In this document: positions 12,735 through 23,529 of the stretch, piece by piece
Position numbering within the stretch: the stretch's first letter is position 1
Layout of the letters: the number at the start of each line of letters is the position of its first letter
NCBI GenBank assembly: GCA_028023455.1
Contig: JAQFVV010012509.1
Span: forward strand, 556,001 to 620,000
Origin: Epiperipatus broadwayi
Taxonomy: Eukaryota; Onychophora; Udeonychophora; Euonychophora; Peripatidae
DNA length: 64,000 bases
Direction of reading: 5' to 3'
Program-made: the position numbers and the translations under genes
The notes under the pieces: generated by a model
Seen by the model: the letters and a program-made list of their open reading frames with translations, nothing else
Databases searched by the model: none
What the model was told of the DNA's origin: nothing

Positions 12735-13011
12735 TCTGAAAGTTTGTGATAATACTATTGTAGTTATAATTATATACTGGACTATTTCTATCATCTAATA
12801 TTAATTATTAAATTTTTTTTTAAAAATTCAAACTTTATTTAATTTTTCTAACTGCATCCAACTATTAGTAGTAGCACACAAATTATTATATACCACTTGC
12901 TTGCATCATACACTAATCTCTGTATTATTATTAACAGCTTGTATTTGGAAAGTTTAAATAAAGTTAGACTTTTTCTAAAAACATTTAACAATTAATATTA
13001 AATGATGGAAA
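12735..13011. repeat. inverted pair of the SINE-like 3' tail
   Basis: The left arm (about 12771-12845) and right arm (about 12948-13011) are inverted copies over roughly 60 bp (CATCTAATATTAATTATTAA against its complement with few changes). The left arm is also similar, further outward, to 18000-18120 and 4150-4200. The right arm ends abruptly against the next repeat at 13007. Confidence 0.65.
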
Positions 13012-13190
13012 TTCTCCATACAGCACAGCCACCAAATGCAATCCTCAGTTATCAAAAGCTGCAAGAATGTTTGTCTATAAAATTTTTATGTAGTGCCTAC
13101 TTATTCAATATCCCCAGACTAGTTTCTAGCTTGTGGCTTACATCGGTGAAGAGACTTGGCTTTGAGAGCACTGCACCTAGATTTTAAGAT
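13007..13190 (+). repeat. dispersed repeat C, copy 1
   Basis: This copy matches 14851-15050 (same strand) and 25192-25345 (opposite strand). Shared blocks include TCTCCATACAG at the left end, AGTGCCTACTYATYCAATAT and CCAGACTAGTTTCT. It is the most diverged of the three. On the complement, the family carries a hammerhead-like core. Confidence 0.75.
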
Positions 13191-13324
13191 CAAATTCAAA
13201 CCCCTAGCAAACATTTTTGGTCATAATTAAACAAAAAAGATCCCAAAATTTTAAAAAATCCAAATTAAAACTGCTAAACTCTGTTAAAATGCAAAGAAGA
13301 GATTAGCTTTCTAGAGATTTATTT

Positions 13325-13699
13325 ATGAAAAAGTATTATATAATAAAATATTGTTTATCTTTGCTTCATTTCAGTAATTTGATAAGTCATCATCATCATC
13401 ATTATCAACCATTATCAATCCACTGCAAAAGAAGTATGGAGAGATGTATGTTGGGAGTAACAAGAAGAGATCGAAAACACAATGTATGGGTAAGAAAACA
13501 AACAGGTGTTACTGACCTCATTGAAAAAATTAAAAGACTGAAGTGGAGTTGGGCTGGACATATTGTTAGAAGAGATGATAATAGATGGACAATTGAAATT
13601 TTAAACTGGATTCCAAGAGATTGTAAAAGACCCAGAAAGAGACCACATGTGAGATGGATGGATGAAATAAAAAATTTGATAAGTAATCAGTTTTTATAA
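13325..13699 (+). pseudogene. RTE-like LINE 3' fragment with a 124-codon open frame
   Basis: The last 90 codons (from about 13436) encode a typical C terminus of an endonuclease-reverse transcriptase LINE: SMERCMLGVTRRDR, VWVRKQTGVTDLIEKIKRLK, WSWAGHIVRRDDNRW, then RPHVRWMDEI. The order and spacing of these motifs are characteristic of the family. The first 35 codons read through a CATCATCATCATCATTA run and QPLSIHC, and then join directly to the C terminus, which suggests an internal deletion. The rest of the RT is absent, so the frame is a fossil that happens to be open. Related C termini are at 31690-32300 (minus) and 38840-39140 (minus). Confidence 0.75.
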
Positions 13700-14206
13700 T
13701 TAAATTAGAAAAGTGTATTTAAAGTAAACTTTGCTTTAAAACCACCTACATTACAATCCAGTAGAATAAATAAATGGATTTTATTTTTGTTTAATGTGTA
13801 CTATATTTATTAGTTTGTCAATTTCTATTTGTGACTCAAAGCATTAGTGAAGAAATAGCTGACTTATCATTATTTTAAAACATTATAAAAAAGAGAAATG
13901 TTCGTATTTTAAAAAAATAAAATGCTAAATAATAAAATACTAAAATCTTTTGGGAAAAATAAAATGTAAACATATTGTCTCTCTATAAAAAATTACTATT
14001 AAATCAAACAAATGCTATAAATATATGTACAAAAATAAATAAATAATTTTGTATTATTTATATTTATATAACTTACAAATAACGTAGAATGTGTAATAAT
14101 CTGAATAGGGTAAAAATTGCAGCAGCAACATGACTTTAATAGAAATCTAAGTGATTAAGTTGCATTGTGGTTTAGGAAGCACAAGATGTCCCCCTCTTTT
14201 CTTCCA

Positions 14207-14306
14207 AAGTGTAAGCTTGTGGTTAAGACCTGTAGAGATCCCTAATATAGCATTTTTACATGCATATTCTTGAGGTTACAGCCTTAGTAAATATTACCCT
14301 AATTTC
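14207..14306 (+). repeat. dispersed repeat F, copy 1
   Basis: About 100 bp match the reverse complement of 48508-48604, with shared blocks AAGCTTGTGG, CCTGTAGAG and TTACATGCATATTCT. No coding or RNA signal is visible; the origin is unknown. Confidence 0.65.
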
Positions 14307-14501
14307 ATATCTAAAACTCCTTAGTGTTATGATAAAAGCTAGAAAATTAATCTGTTAAATATCTTTAGATATATTTACATTAATTTATCCTAATCTGATT
14401 TACTAAAAAAAAATTAAGTCATTTCTAAATTTCAATAAAGTTAATAAACATTTATTGTTATATTCATTGACCATGTTAAAAAATGTTTTCCTTCTACTTA
14501 C

Positions 14502-14561
14502 AAATATGCCTCAAAAGTGCATCTTGCAGACCAAATGTCATTTTGCTTAGATTGAATTTTA
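14502..14561 (-). CDS. candidate internal exon (gene B?), unknown product
   Basis: On minus, ATTGTTTACCAG is followed by 60 nt and the strong donor ATTT|GTAAGTAG. The only attractive frame reads KIQSKQNDIWSARCTFEAY, with one base before and two after, so the exon keeps the frame (phase +2 to +2). Its composition is less AT-rich than its flanks. No protein family is recognised. It could be chance; a transcript would decide. Confidence 0.32.
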
Positions 14562-14850
14562 CTGGTAAACAATTATTTTAAAATTCATAATGAACAATTT
14601 AAATAATAGTATTTTACATAAAATAAGTTTGACATTTTCTTCCTCATAATTTAAGTCAAAACAGTATTGTTTACATAGTAATGGTCTTTTTAAATACAAA
14701 AAAAAAAAATCAATAAAAATTTATGTCTACAGAATAATAAATTACAAAAAAACTAGCATAATATTAATATGTTTAAATATACCAGCTGGATTTTTACAAC
14801 TTTATTAGCAAAAAATAAGATTTAAAAGAATAAACATTATTAAACTAGGC

Positions 14851-15050
14851 AAAACTCTCCATACAGTAGCGCCACCCTATGCCAATCAGAGTAATCAATG
14901 GGTGTCAGAAGGCTTGTGCATAAAATCCCTATCTAGTGCCTACTCATCCAATATTCCCAGACTAGTTTCTGATTTGTGGCCTTCATCAGTGAGGAGCCTT
15001 GGATCTGACAGCACTGCACCTAGATCTTAGGATCTAATGCAATCCTCCAA
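14851..15050 (+). repeat. dispersed repeat C, copy 2
   Basis: Closest to the copy at 25192-25345; the two share AGAAGGCTTGTGCATAAAAT and CCTATCTAGTGCCTACTCAT almost unchanged. The complement reads CTGATGAAGGCC...GAAAC, a hammerhead-like core. Confidence 0.8.
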
Positions 15051-15223
15051 TTATGTGCTAGGATAAGAGATAGTGGTCATGTGTCATTATTAAACTATAT
15101 ATTCTTCTCTTGTCTTAAATTTATAAATCATCAGAACATTGCTATTAAGATTATATCTTAGCATAGAACTAAATCCAGAAACTCATTAGAAACCCTAAAT
15201 ATTCCAATTATTGATTAGGTAAT

Positions 15224-15985
15224 ATATCAAATTTATTAAGCGCAAACAGATCTAATTAGCTTTCACGTTATTACAATGTTATCTGTTTGCGATTAATAAA
15301 TTTGATATATTTACGTTTATTAATATCATTTAATTAGATTTAAAAAATTGCTTTGTAGTATATCGAAAGATTTTGCATTGCTTATTTATATATAATATTT
15401 AGTGAATTAAATGTGAACGTATTTAAGCTTCACACTCTTAGTTCAAAATGTTTGAGTCTGGCTTATTTATATATAAATTGAAGCATAGAAGAAGATGGGT
15501 TCCATCTTTTTCTTATAGTTCTGTCTTGTGTTTGTGAATTGAGAGGTCCATGTGATGTCATTAGTTCATCTGATTGGCTGTCACATAAGCATGTTTAAAG
15601 CATATCTTTTGAAAGTTTTAGCTTTCACGTTATTACAATGTTATCTGTTTGTGCTTAATAAATTTGATATATTTACATTTATTAAGATCATTTCATTAGA
15701 TTTAAAAAATTGCTTCATAGTAAATCAAAAGATTTCGCATTGTTTATTTATATATAATATTTAGTGAATTAAATGTGAACGTATTTAAGCTTCACACTCT
15801 TAGTTCAAAATTCTTGAGTCTGGCTTATTTATATATAAATTGAGGCATAGAAGAAGATGGGTCTCATCTTTTTCTTATAGTTCTGACTTGTGTTTGTGAA
15901 TTGAGAGGTCCATGTGATGTCATTATTTCATCTGATTGGCTGTCACATAAGCACGTTTAAAGTGTATCTGTTGAAGGTTTTAGCT
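15224..15985 (+). mobile_element. Penelope-like terminal-repeat dimer with 13-bp target duplication
   Basis: Two tandem units of 362 bp (15257-15618 and 15619-15980, about 93 percent identical by eye) are preceded by a 33-bp inverted tail (15224-15256) that is complementary to the unit's own start: the stem from about 15224-15250 pairs with 15282-15310 with one mismatch. TTGATTAGGTAAT flanks the whole element at 15211-15223 and 15986-15998. Tandem terminal repeats with a short inverted extension and a target duplication of this size fit Penelope-like elements better than LTR retrotransposons. No ORF is present, so the element is non-autonomous. Each unit has a TATA-like TTATTTATATATAA. The two copies differ slightly, so the insertion is moderately old. 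Confidence 0.65.
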
Positions 15986-16559
15986 TTGATTAGGTAATGT
16001 AATTAATATGACAATATTTATAATGGCTGCTGAAGAAGAAAGTGACTTTCTCTAAAAATCTGCAAATAATCTTTATAAAAAGCTATCATTCATTGCTGTT
16101 GTTATTCTAACATTAAAAATATTAAGAATAAAAATAATTTCTTAAAGAAAAATGTTTAGAATTTGACATAAAAAATGAGCAAAATACATCATCTTGCTTC
16201 AAACTTCATACAACTCTAATGTGAGTAATGTGAAAATGATGAATATATAGAGAAAGAAAAAGTTTCCAATAAATGCAAGACAGAAAACTACTAAAAAAAA
16301 TGTAACTATTCTACTGAATCATCTAATACACCACTCTAGAAAAAAAAGAATTCCCTAAATAACAAAGTACTATTCCAACTTAACAATTGAACAAAGATTC
16401 CAAAACTCTAAAGCTCGCAATTGAACCTGGAGCCACTGATAAACAAATTTTGAAGCCACTTCTTCCAACTACTGCTCTAGATTGAGCCAGAATGATACTT
16501 TGATTCAATCTTCATTCTTATAGACTTGCTTGCAGATTATTGACATACCAAGATAGGCA

Positions 16560-16820
16560 TTGAAGAAAAAAGACCTACATAGGACAAACTCCCATAAAAA
16601 ATATCATTCATTGGCTGTTATTAAAAAAACTCAAATAAACAACAACATAAACAACATCAAAAGAAAAACAATTTTAGATACTGTCCCATACTTATCAGCG
16701 ATAGCAGCTAAACTAAAGCAAATCTGCAATCAGTACAATATTAAAACAGCTTTCCAAAGCCACAACACCTCTATGAGGAATCTTCACTGGAAACTCAATT
16801 ATCTTACCTTTAACAAAAAT
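16560..16820 (+). pseudogene. Penelope-like RT thumb fragment
   Basis: Within an open frame of 117 codons, residues about 40-75 read TVPYLSAIAAKLKQICNQYN followed by IKTAFQSHNTSMRNL. This matches the conserved segment between RT and nuclease of Penelope-like elements (VPYI.GL..KI.RIL.KY.I.TVFKP..TLR..L). The codons before it and after about 16800 show no similarity that I can name. The fragment starts 575 bp beyond the Penelope-like dimer but outside its target duplication, so it is a separate remnant. Confidence 0.52.
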
Positions 16821-16920
16821 AAATTATACACATGTAGCATCCTTGATGGAAACCAAACACCATCTGTTTTTAGTTCTTTTCTCCATAAGTTCTTTGACTT
16901 TTTTTTATCATAAAATTAAT

Positions 16921-18050
16921 ACATTGAGTCAAATAATATAAAACCAGCTTTTACTCTCAGATGATAATATCTTAACTTTTTTTTATAAGTCTTCCTCTAC
17001 TTATCATTGATTATATTAATTTCTTTATTAAAAAAAACATAGTAAAGTAATCTGAGGCAGAAAAACAGTAGATATCAGCTTTAAACATTGCAGAAGGAAT
17101 AAGACTTTGCCAATGCATTGCATTTCTGTCTAATTATAATCCATTGTTTGTTATATTTAATGACACTCCACAACTAAAACTTAATTCATAAAGAAAAAAA
17201 TCTATTCATTTTTTCCCCCCCAAATGTCAAACTTCTATTATTGTTTCTCACAAAATCAGATATTAGAAGGCATGTGTATTGGATAACAATTCGGAGTGTG
17301 ATAACTTGTCTTGACTTTCATTAGTCTACTATAAGAAATTTAAGCATTGATATTTGAAATTGAATTGCCTGGACTTCTTAAATAAAATAAATCTAAGAAA
17401 TCTACCTGCTAATAACCTTCTTTGAAGAAGAATAACTGATGCAAACATTGATTCTATGTGTTCCTTAAGTACAAGAAAGAAAAAATCTATGGAACAATAT
17501 TCAGATGCATTTTCTTACGATGCTACCATACTCTAATACTTATCATTGTGGAGACTTCAAACAATTACCTTCATTATTTTTAGTTTCTGATTTTTGAGAT
17601 ACTCTTTCATTTTCACTCCTACATCTTGGAAACTTTTATCACTGAGTTTAAGAAAAATCAGAGACTAGTGTAAAAATTATTAAATTTTCAAATATGTATT
17701 CAATATGTATTAATATTTTTTTCTATAAATATCAGTTTTATATTATAATGGTATTTAAAATTTCACAAAGATTAATATTACATTTATTTTACGGCATAAA
17801 CAATTTATCAATTGTCAATATAATCAAGGTTTTTTATATTATATCAATAAAGGATACCTTAAAACTAATATATTAAAAAAAAAAAAAAAATGAATAATTT
17901 AAACAAGATATTTAGAAATATGGTAATATGGATAAATCAGGTGACTTCATCTTTAAGTATACCCTAACAAAACTTTTTGTTATAAAAGGAACATATTTAA
18001 AGATGTTTGCCTAAAAGTGTGTGATGATGACATTTTATTTATGATTATAT
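16921..18050. other. AT-rich non-coding
   Basis: No gene or repeat recognised on either strand. Confidence 0.45.
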
Positions 18051-18120
18051 GTTAGACCATTTTTATCTTCTAGTTGACATATTGTTTTTTAAAAAGTTCG
18101 AATTTTATTTGTATATTTTT
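18000..18120 (-). repeat. SINE-like 3' tail, single arm
   Basis: Similar to the left arms at 12735-12845 and 4150-4230 (GACCATTTTTATCTTCTAG against GACTATTTCTATCATCTAA). No inverted partner follows directly; the ribozyme-bearing repeat begins just downstream. Confidence 0.5.
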
Positions 18121-18159
18121 AAATTTAAATACAAAATATAGTGTATATATTTAAGCTAG

Positions 18160-18480
18160 ATGTAATTAGTGGGGATTTGAACACAGATTTTCAACCTCCC
18201 TTCAGTCATCCACTCCATCTTCGATAACCTTTACATATGACCATATAGGATGAAAAAGATAAATGATCTCTGATATACATATTTTATGCAGCACTCATCA
18301 ATTGGTCCAGATCATTATCTGTCACATATATATATATAATCAGTGCTCAGTTTATATTAAGATAGCAAATTATCAGACTTTAATGGTCAGGCTTCAATCT
18401 ACTCCACTCTCCAACTCTTGAGTTATCCACACCATTGAAAATTTGATGATGGAATACTCAAAGCCCTTTTTGATGCCATA
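18160..18480 (-). repeat. hammerhead-bearing repeat, degenerate copy
   Basis: This minus copy has its 3' end at the left: the complement of GGATTTGAACAC gives GTGTTCAAATCC, a B-box-like word. The ribozyme region is 18264-18314. The outer stem I strands TGATCT and AGATCA are kept, but the core is damaged (TTGATGA for CTGATGA, AAAA for GAAA) and the stem II hairpin is shortened. The 5' part to 18480 matches 57000-57115. It faces a plus copy at 18537. Confidence 0.75.
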
Positions 18481-18536
18481 TTATTGCCATACCCATGTTG
18501 TCTTTAAGTCACTCTGACTTTTCATATGTAGGATTT

Positions 18537-18765
18537 AATATATCCATTTAAATAAACAGAAGCTGATGAGTGCTGGTTATGTGCATTGGTTATATAAGAT
18601 AACTCATGTTTAATTTCATCTTATAAACTGAGCCTAATAATATATCCATTTAAATAAACAGAAGCTGATGAGTGCTGGTTATGTGCATTGGTTATATAAG
18701 ATGAAGTGGATGACTGAATGGAGCTTGAAAGTCTGTGTTCAAATCCCTTCTAATTATACTTTTTT
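18537..18765 (+). repeat. hammerhead-bearing repeat with 64-bp exact duplication
   Basis: The 64 bp at 18537-18600 are repeated exactly at 18639-18702 (period 102). Each contains CTGATGAGTGCTGGTT, the first half of the ribozyme core and stem II, but a deletion has removed GAAA and stem III. The second unit runs on to the 3' end GTGTTCAAATCCC at about 18735-18750. The duplication must be recent, or maintained, since everything around it is diverged. The element lies head-to-head with the minus copy at 18160-18480. Confidence 0.75.
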
Positions 18766-18835
18766 AATAAACAAAATTTTATATAGAATATAATGTTTTG
18801 ATTGTTATAACTCTCCTCTCTTTTTCAAGTTTTGC

Positions 18836-19060
18836 CCAACTGATCAATGACATTATTAGCATGGAAATTGAATCAGGAACTTTTAAATTCATAAATACTG
18901 AATTTAAGGGAATGCTTTAAGTAAATAGGCTATTCTGTCAAAGACTAGTATGTTCGAATGTTAGCTTAAATTTAATATTTATGAATCTAAAAAAGCACTG
19001 ACATTTCCCATGTTAGCACTGCTAAAAGTTAGACCAGCAATCCCTGAATAAGAGAGGAAA
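18836..19060. repeat. inverted pair of the tRNA-like dispersed repeat
   Basis: The complement of 18860-18910 aligns with 18960-19010 (AAATTTAATATTTATGAATC against AAATTCAGTATTTATGAATT). The right part continues, similar to 12160-12275, through AGAGAGGAAAA. Old, unequal arms. Confidence 0.55.
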
Positions 19061-21526
19061 ATAATATTACTCGAAACTGTATTCATTCATCGAACGTTAT
19101 TTTGATGTGTGAGAGCATTCATTTGCATATTTTTACTTCTTTTATATATGACATTTGTAGAAAATATATTTTCATGTAAATAGGATATCACATATATATA
19201 TACTAAGTGCAAAATTTCCCATTTTTATTTATAAATATTTTTTTTCATATTATAAACAATTTAAATTGGCAGTTAATCATTTATAAATCTTCGTTATTTT
19301 AAAGTTTCACGTGACTTAACAGATATAAATGGAAATTTTTTTATAATAGATAACACTAATTATAAAGTTGCATGCTCTAATTAAATGCAAAAAACAAAAA
19401 TCAATAAAGATTAATTTTTTTTTTTTTTTACCATCATTGTCTTTCAATATCAACGAGGTTATAGTAGGTGACCTAGAAATTTAGAAATATTAAATCCGTT
19501 TAGCTTATTACTGACGTATTTTAAATTTTAATCGCCCGATATGTTTTAAATCACTGTTTTAAATCCTATCGTTGTGTATAAAGAATGTATTACGCTGAAA
19601 TTACAACCCTATATTAATGTGGGCAAACAAGATTGCAGTAGTTCCTCAAAATTCGGGGGGGGGACGGACGAATAAATTATAATAATCTCAGATCGAAGTT
19701 TTTATACGAATTATATTTCTCCCACAGAATTGATGAAACGATATCGTTTAAAAGTGGTTGCGCTAAAAGTAAGTTTGTTCGTAATAAAAGAAAAAAGGAT
19801 GATTAAGACTATCAAATTATATTCAAACTATGACTAACTTAATAATAAAAATATTTATAATCAATGTTAATAATCGCACTCTTCCCCCCCATCCAAACCA
19901 TGGATAAGAAATTTGTAAATTAGCCACTACTACCGAAACTTTACTTAAGGACACAATGTTGGACAAACAAAATCTGGAGAAAAAGGACTAATGACTGTTT
20001 TAAAGATTGATTCAATGTAATGAAGAAATCAATAAATAATATATGTATCCTCAATTATCAAACATTATATATGATAAATCAATTTCATAAATAAATTCTC
20101 AACTTTACAAAATTAAATTAATTACAGGAACAATGAATTTAATTTTTCCAGGACATTTCCTTGATATTTTTACAGAATTCTTGTTTGTAAAAGTAACACA
20201 CCATGCCCATTTACATAGGATTACCTATATGTATGAGATCCTGTTAATTTTATCTCATTCAACTTGTGTTAATCACTTTACATGCTTTGATTATTTGAAT
20301 ATGTTAGATTTGATTAATTTTGTCTAGCATAACCATCCAAAAAAATAATCTTAATTGAATAAATGACCATAAACTACTAATGTAAAGCAGAAAACAAAAT
20401 TCAAATTCTTAAAAATGAACAGATTTACTGTACATCTAAGATCACTTATTAATGTTTTTTCTTTAAGAACTAAATCATCCCACAATCAAAATGAGGAGAA
20501 AGAATAATCAAAATCAATTGTTTTGCTTCCCATGTAGAATTATTGCAAAATAAAATTATTGAGGATATGCCTTTTATACTAATATTTAAATGCTTTTCAA
20601 GTATCTGACAATGAAAAGTTAGCAATCTGGTGGTTTTTTTTTTTTCACTGTAGAACATGGTCATATAATTAACAATTATTCTATTGATAAATATTCAAAA
20701 TGAGAGTACATTTAGGGTTTATGCCTCATTTCTTCAAACATCTCTTTTACTCTATTTAGTTGCATGAGAAAAGATGAACTGTGAATCTCAGAAAATCAAA
20801 ATGTTTACATCACTATAGAAAATACTGAAGAAACTTATTTATCTATTGATGAAAACAAATGTAAAATGAAATATCTTTCCCAGAAAATCATTTAGACAAT
20901 TTGACTAACACAGGGTATCATTAAAATTCAAAATAACAGATAATCAAATGGTTTATGGCTCAGGGGCCATTTTCCCATCATAAATGTCAGAAAACATTAT
21001 TACTCATATTTTAAAAAAATCCATATGATCTTCATATTTTAATTAATGGTCCAAGAAGAATACTTAACCTGATTTGAACCATTATCCTACTCAATCCTGG
21101 ATTATTTTAATATATTGTAGTATACTAATTGGGTTTGGATGAATTTCTGTTTAACCCATCCTATTAAGCAAAAAATTTAATGAAAGAAATTTCATGTATG
21201 CTTTCAAATATTCCAATATTTTCTTCAAATAGTAAAAAATAAATGTGTTCAATAGTTAATATGATCCATCTTAAAAATATTTTACAAGATTTCATCTCTC
21301 AGTGTATTCAAATATAATTAGAATATCTGATTAGCTGGAAAGATCAATTTTTGAATTTTGTTACAGTTCTATCAATATATAATTCTTCAACATGTAAATC
21401 TATATTTTCTTTTATAAAAATGTTTTCCTTCTAAATCCAAATCCCCCCTCCTCCTCAATCTAAGGACTTCATGATATTAATTAATTCATTCTAATAGAGA
21501 TATTACACAATCGGTGATGCAAAGTA
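19061..21526. other. AT-rich non-coding; CpG-richer patch at 19480-19800
   Basis: The only compositional signal is 19480-19800, where CpG words and a G run (19655-19663) cluster. Within it a plus-strand acceptor-like TTTCTCCCACAG (to 19727) precedes 41 nt and a GTAAGT. I do not call this an exon. No repeat of this window was recognised in the rest. Confidence 0.4.
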
Positions 21527-22605
21527 AGAAAAGTTTAACAGAGAAAACTTTTAACTTAATATGCTAGGCATGTTTTCCATATCTTTCTATTAAAATCATA
21601 ATCATAGCAGTTAATGAGTGAAATTGTGGGCAAAGAATGTGATATAAATATCAAGTAAATTATATTCAAAGTGTATGCAAATAAGCTTACATGACCCATT
21701 TTTTAGAGAGGAGAAAGCAGGATTCCTTTTTGTTTATATCATTACAATTATTAACAATATGCCAGGATTCCTTTATCTTACATTTAGCATCATTCTTTTC
21801 TAGATACACAATGCTGCCTGGTGTAGGTTCGAGTGTATGGCTAAATTTGTTTTCATGCTCTAGAAATATAAATTTGTGATCTGGATTGTCTTTGACTTTT
21901 TTAAACAGCTATTGGTGTTGGAAAGTTTTGTTGCCAGGCTGTCATAAGATTCTCTGAGGTAAGTGGTACTGCAGTTGGTTTGGTTACATGAGAACTTGTA
22001 AACAATTTGCGGAACTTGTTCAGGGGCAACTTTATCATTGAAGTGTTGATCAAGTGGTTTAGAATGGATGGAATATGAATACTAATTCTGAAAGATTCAG
22101 TGCAAATTTTATTGATACTTTAAGAAACATTAGGGATATAAGGGAGAGATATCCAGGATTTGAGATGACTTGGCATGGATTTAGATCTTAGCATAGATTG
22201 TGTCAGCTTTTCCAACACTAATACCTGTATAAAAGGGACACAGGCACTCCAGATTACAAATCCAAATTTCTATAGCAAAAAAACAAATTTAGTCATACAT
22301 TCAAATCCACATCAGCCAGCATTGCAGGTCTAAAAAAAACAATGCTAAATGTAAGGTGAAGGAAGCCTGGCATATTGCCAATAATCATAATACTATAAAC
22401 AAAAAGTAATCCTGCTTCTTTCTCTCTAAAAAGTGGGTTATGTGTGTATATTTGCATGCAATTTGAATACAATTTACATGATATTTATATCACATCCTTC
22501 ATTCACAATTTCTTTCATTTATTGTTACGATTATGATATCAATATAAAGATATTGAAAGCATGTTGAATTAAAAATTTTTGTTATTAAACTTTTCTTAAT
22601 ATAAC
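21527..22605. repeat. 1.08-kb foldback with arms of about 410 bp
   Basis: The reverse complement of about 22200-22605 aligns with about 21527-21945 along its whole length at roughly 75-80 percent identity by eye. Anchor blocks are AAGAAAAGTTTAA, GATATAAATATCA and AATATGCCAGG. The loop is about 250 bp (21946-22199). No transposase is visible in arms or loop, and no clear target duplication was found at the outer ends. It could be a foldback or MULE-like DNA element, or a head-to-head pair of one retroelement, as elsewhere in the window. A transcript through it would form a long hairpin. Confidence 0.8.
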
Positions 22606-23092
22606 TATTACAAGCATTTTAAAAAAGTAAAAAGAACATAATACAAAAGTTATATTCATTTCCCCCTTTTTAAAAATATTTTTTATAATGCATTTTCATT
22701 ACTATTTTTTCTAAAACCAAACAGTTTCTCAAAAAAAAAAAAAAATCTATATAGACATAACTTCTATCTACTCACATCTTAACAAATTAATTATTCTAAC
22801 TAACTATCATAATTCTGTCATTGAAATGTAATAAATTAAACACAATATTAGTTCTGCAAATTCTGAAAAATTAATGAAAATGTTAATACAACTTAATGCA
22901 TGTTCTGTGCAGAGTATTTTTCTCAAAGGCAATGGTTATAACCAGCAATATTTTCATTGTTTTCTTTAAATGCTCTTTAATTTATTAGAAATTTTTTTTT
23001 ACATTTTCCTGCACTCAACTTTTTGATCAGTGAATCAGAACTGATTAAATACTAATTGGATGTTCAAGGCTAGAGAATTTATAGTCTTTTTT
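22606..23092. other. AT-rich non-coding
   Basis: No feature recognised; an A run at about 22732-22745. Confidence 0.45.
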
Positions 23093-23190
23093 TAAGTGTC
23101 ATAGCATCGTCTGTCCGGGACACAAACCCGCAACCCGGGCACTGCCTGCAAGTGCAAGGCAGTCGCAGTGACCTCTCGACCACCAACGCA
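23093..23190 (-). repeat. tRNA-derived SINE, copy 2
   Basis: Same family as 2168-2269: on minus GGTCGAGAGGTCACTGC (A-box region), then GCGGGTTTGTGTCC (B-box region) and CGATGCT, followed by ATGACAC and an A tail. AGTCTTTTTT at 23083-23092 and 23191-23200 is the probable target duplication. Confidence 0.8.
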
Positions 23191-23410
23191 AGTCTTTTTT
23201 AGTGATAATTTTAATATTTGCATTTTTTAAAAGTATAATATAACATATATACTTAAAAATTAATTTTAAGATAATAAAATCATCAAATAGTTGTTACCGA
23301 AGAGTTTGTGTGATGTTCAAGCACCAAAATAACCGAAATTCTAAGTTTTAAACTCATATTTTCACATTATCACTGAACTAAACTGTATAGGGCGACTTGA
23401 AGAATATTAC

Positions 23411-23526
23411 TTTTTTTTTTCATATGTCATAGCATCAGCCGGGAAGTGAACCCGCAACAACTGTCTGCAACCAACTGCTTGCTTGCAAGGCAGCTGCACT
23501 GACCTTTCAGCTAACAATGCTTGACT
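23411..23526 (-). repeat. tRNA-derived SINE, copy 3
   Basis: On minus: AGCATTG, AGGTCAGTGCAGCTGCC, GGGTTCACTTCC, then TGATGCTATGACATATG and a run of A. The anticodon arm is extended by CAAGCAAGCAG, a feature shared with the copy at 63512. No convincing target duplication was found. It lies 220 bp from copy 2 in the same orientation. Confidence 0.8.
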
Positions 23527-23529
23527 AAT

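Noticed and set aside
15210-15998. LTR retrotransposon or solo-LTR dimer
   Set aside because: The target duplication is 13 bp instead of 4-6, the units lack TG...CA ends, and the inverted extension fits a Penelope-like element better.
16570-16600. YIGQT reading, like the YIG motif of GIY-YIG nucleases
   Set aside because: It stands before, not after, the RT thumb fragment, in another frame, and no GIY strand or catalytic residues accompany it.
19716-19768. Plus-strand micro-exon with acceptor TTTCTCCCACAG and donor AAAA|GTAAGT
   Set aside because: 41 nt with no supporting neighbour exon on this strand; borders this good are expected by chance somewhere in 64 kb.
21909-21958. Plus-strand acceptor TTTTTTAAACAG, 50 nt, donor GAG|GTAAGT
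   Set aside because: It lies in one arm of the foldback and a similar acceptor-like word occurs in the other arm, so it is repeat sequence rather than a host exon.
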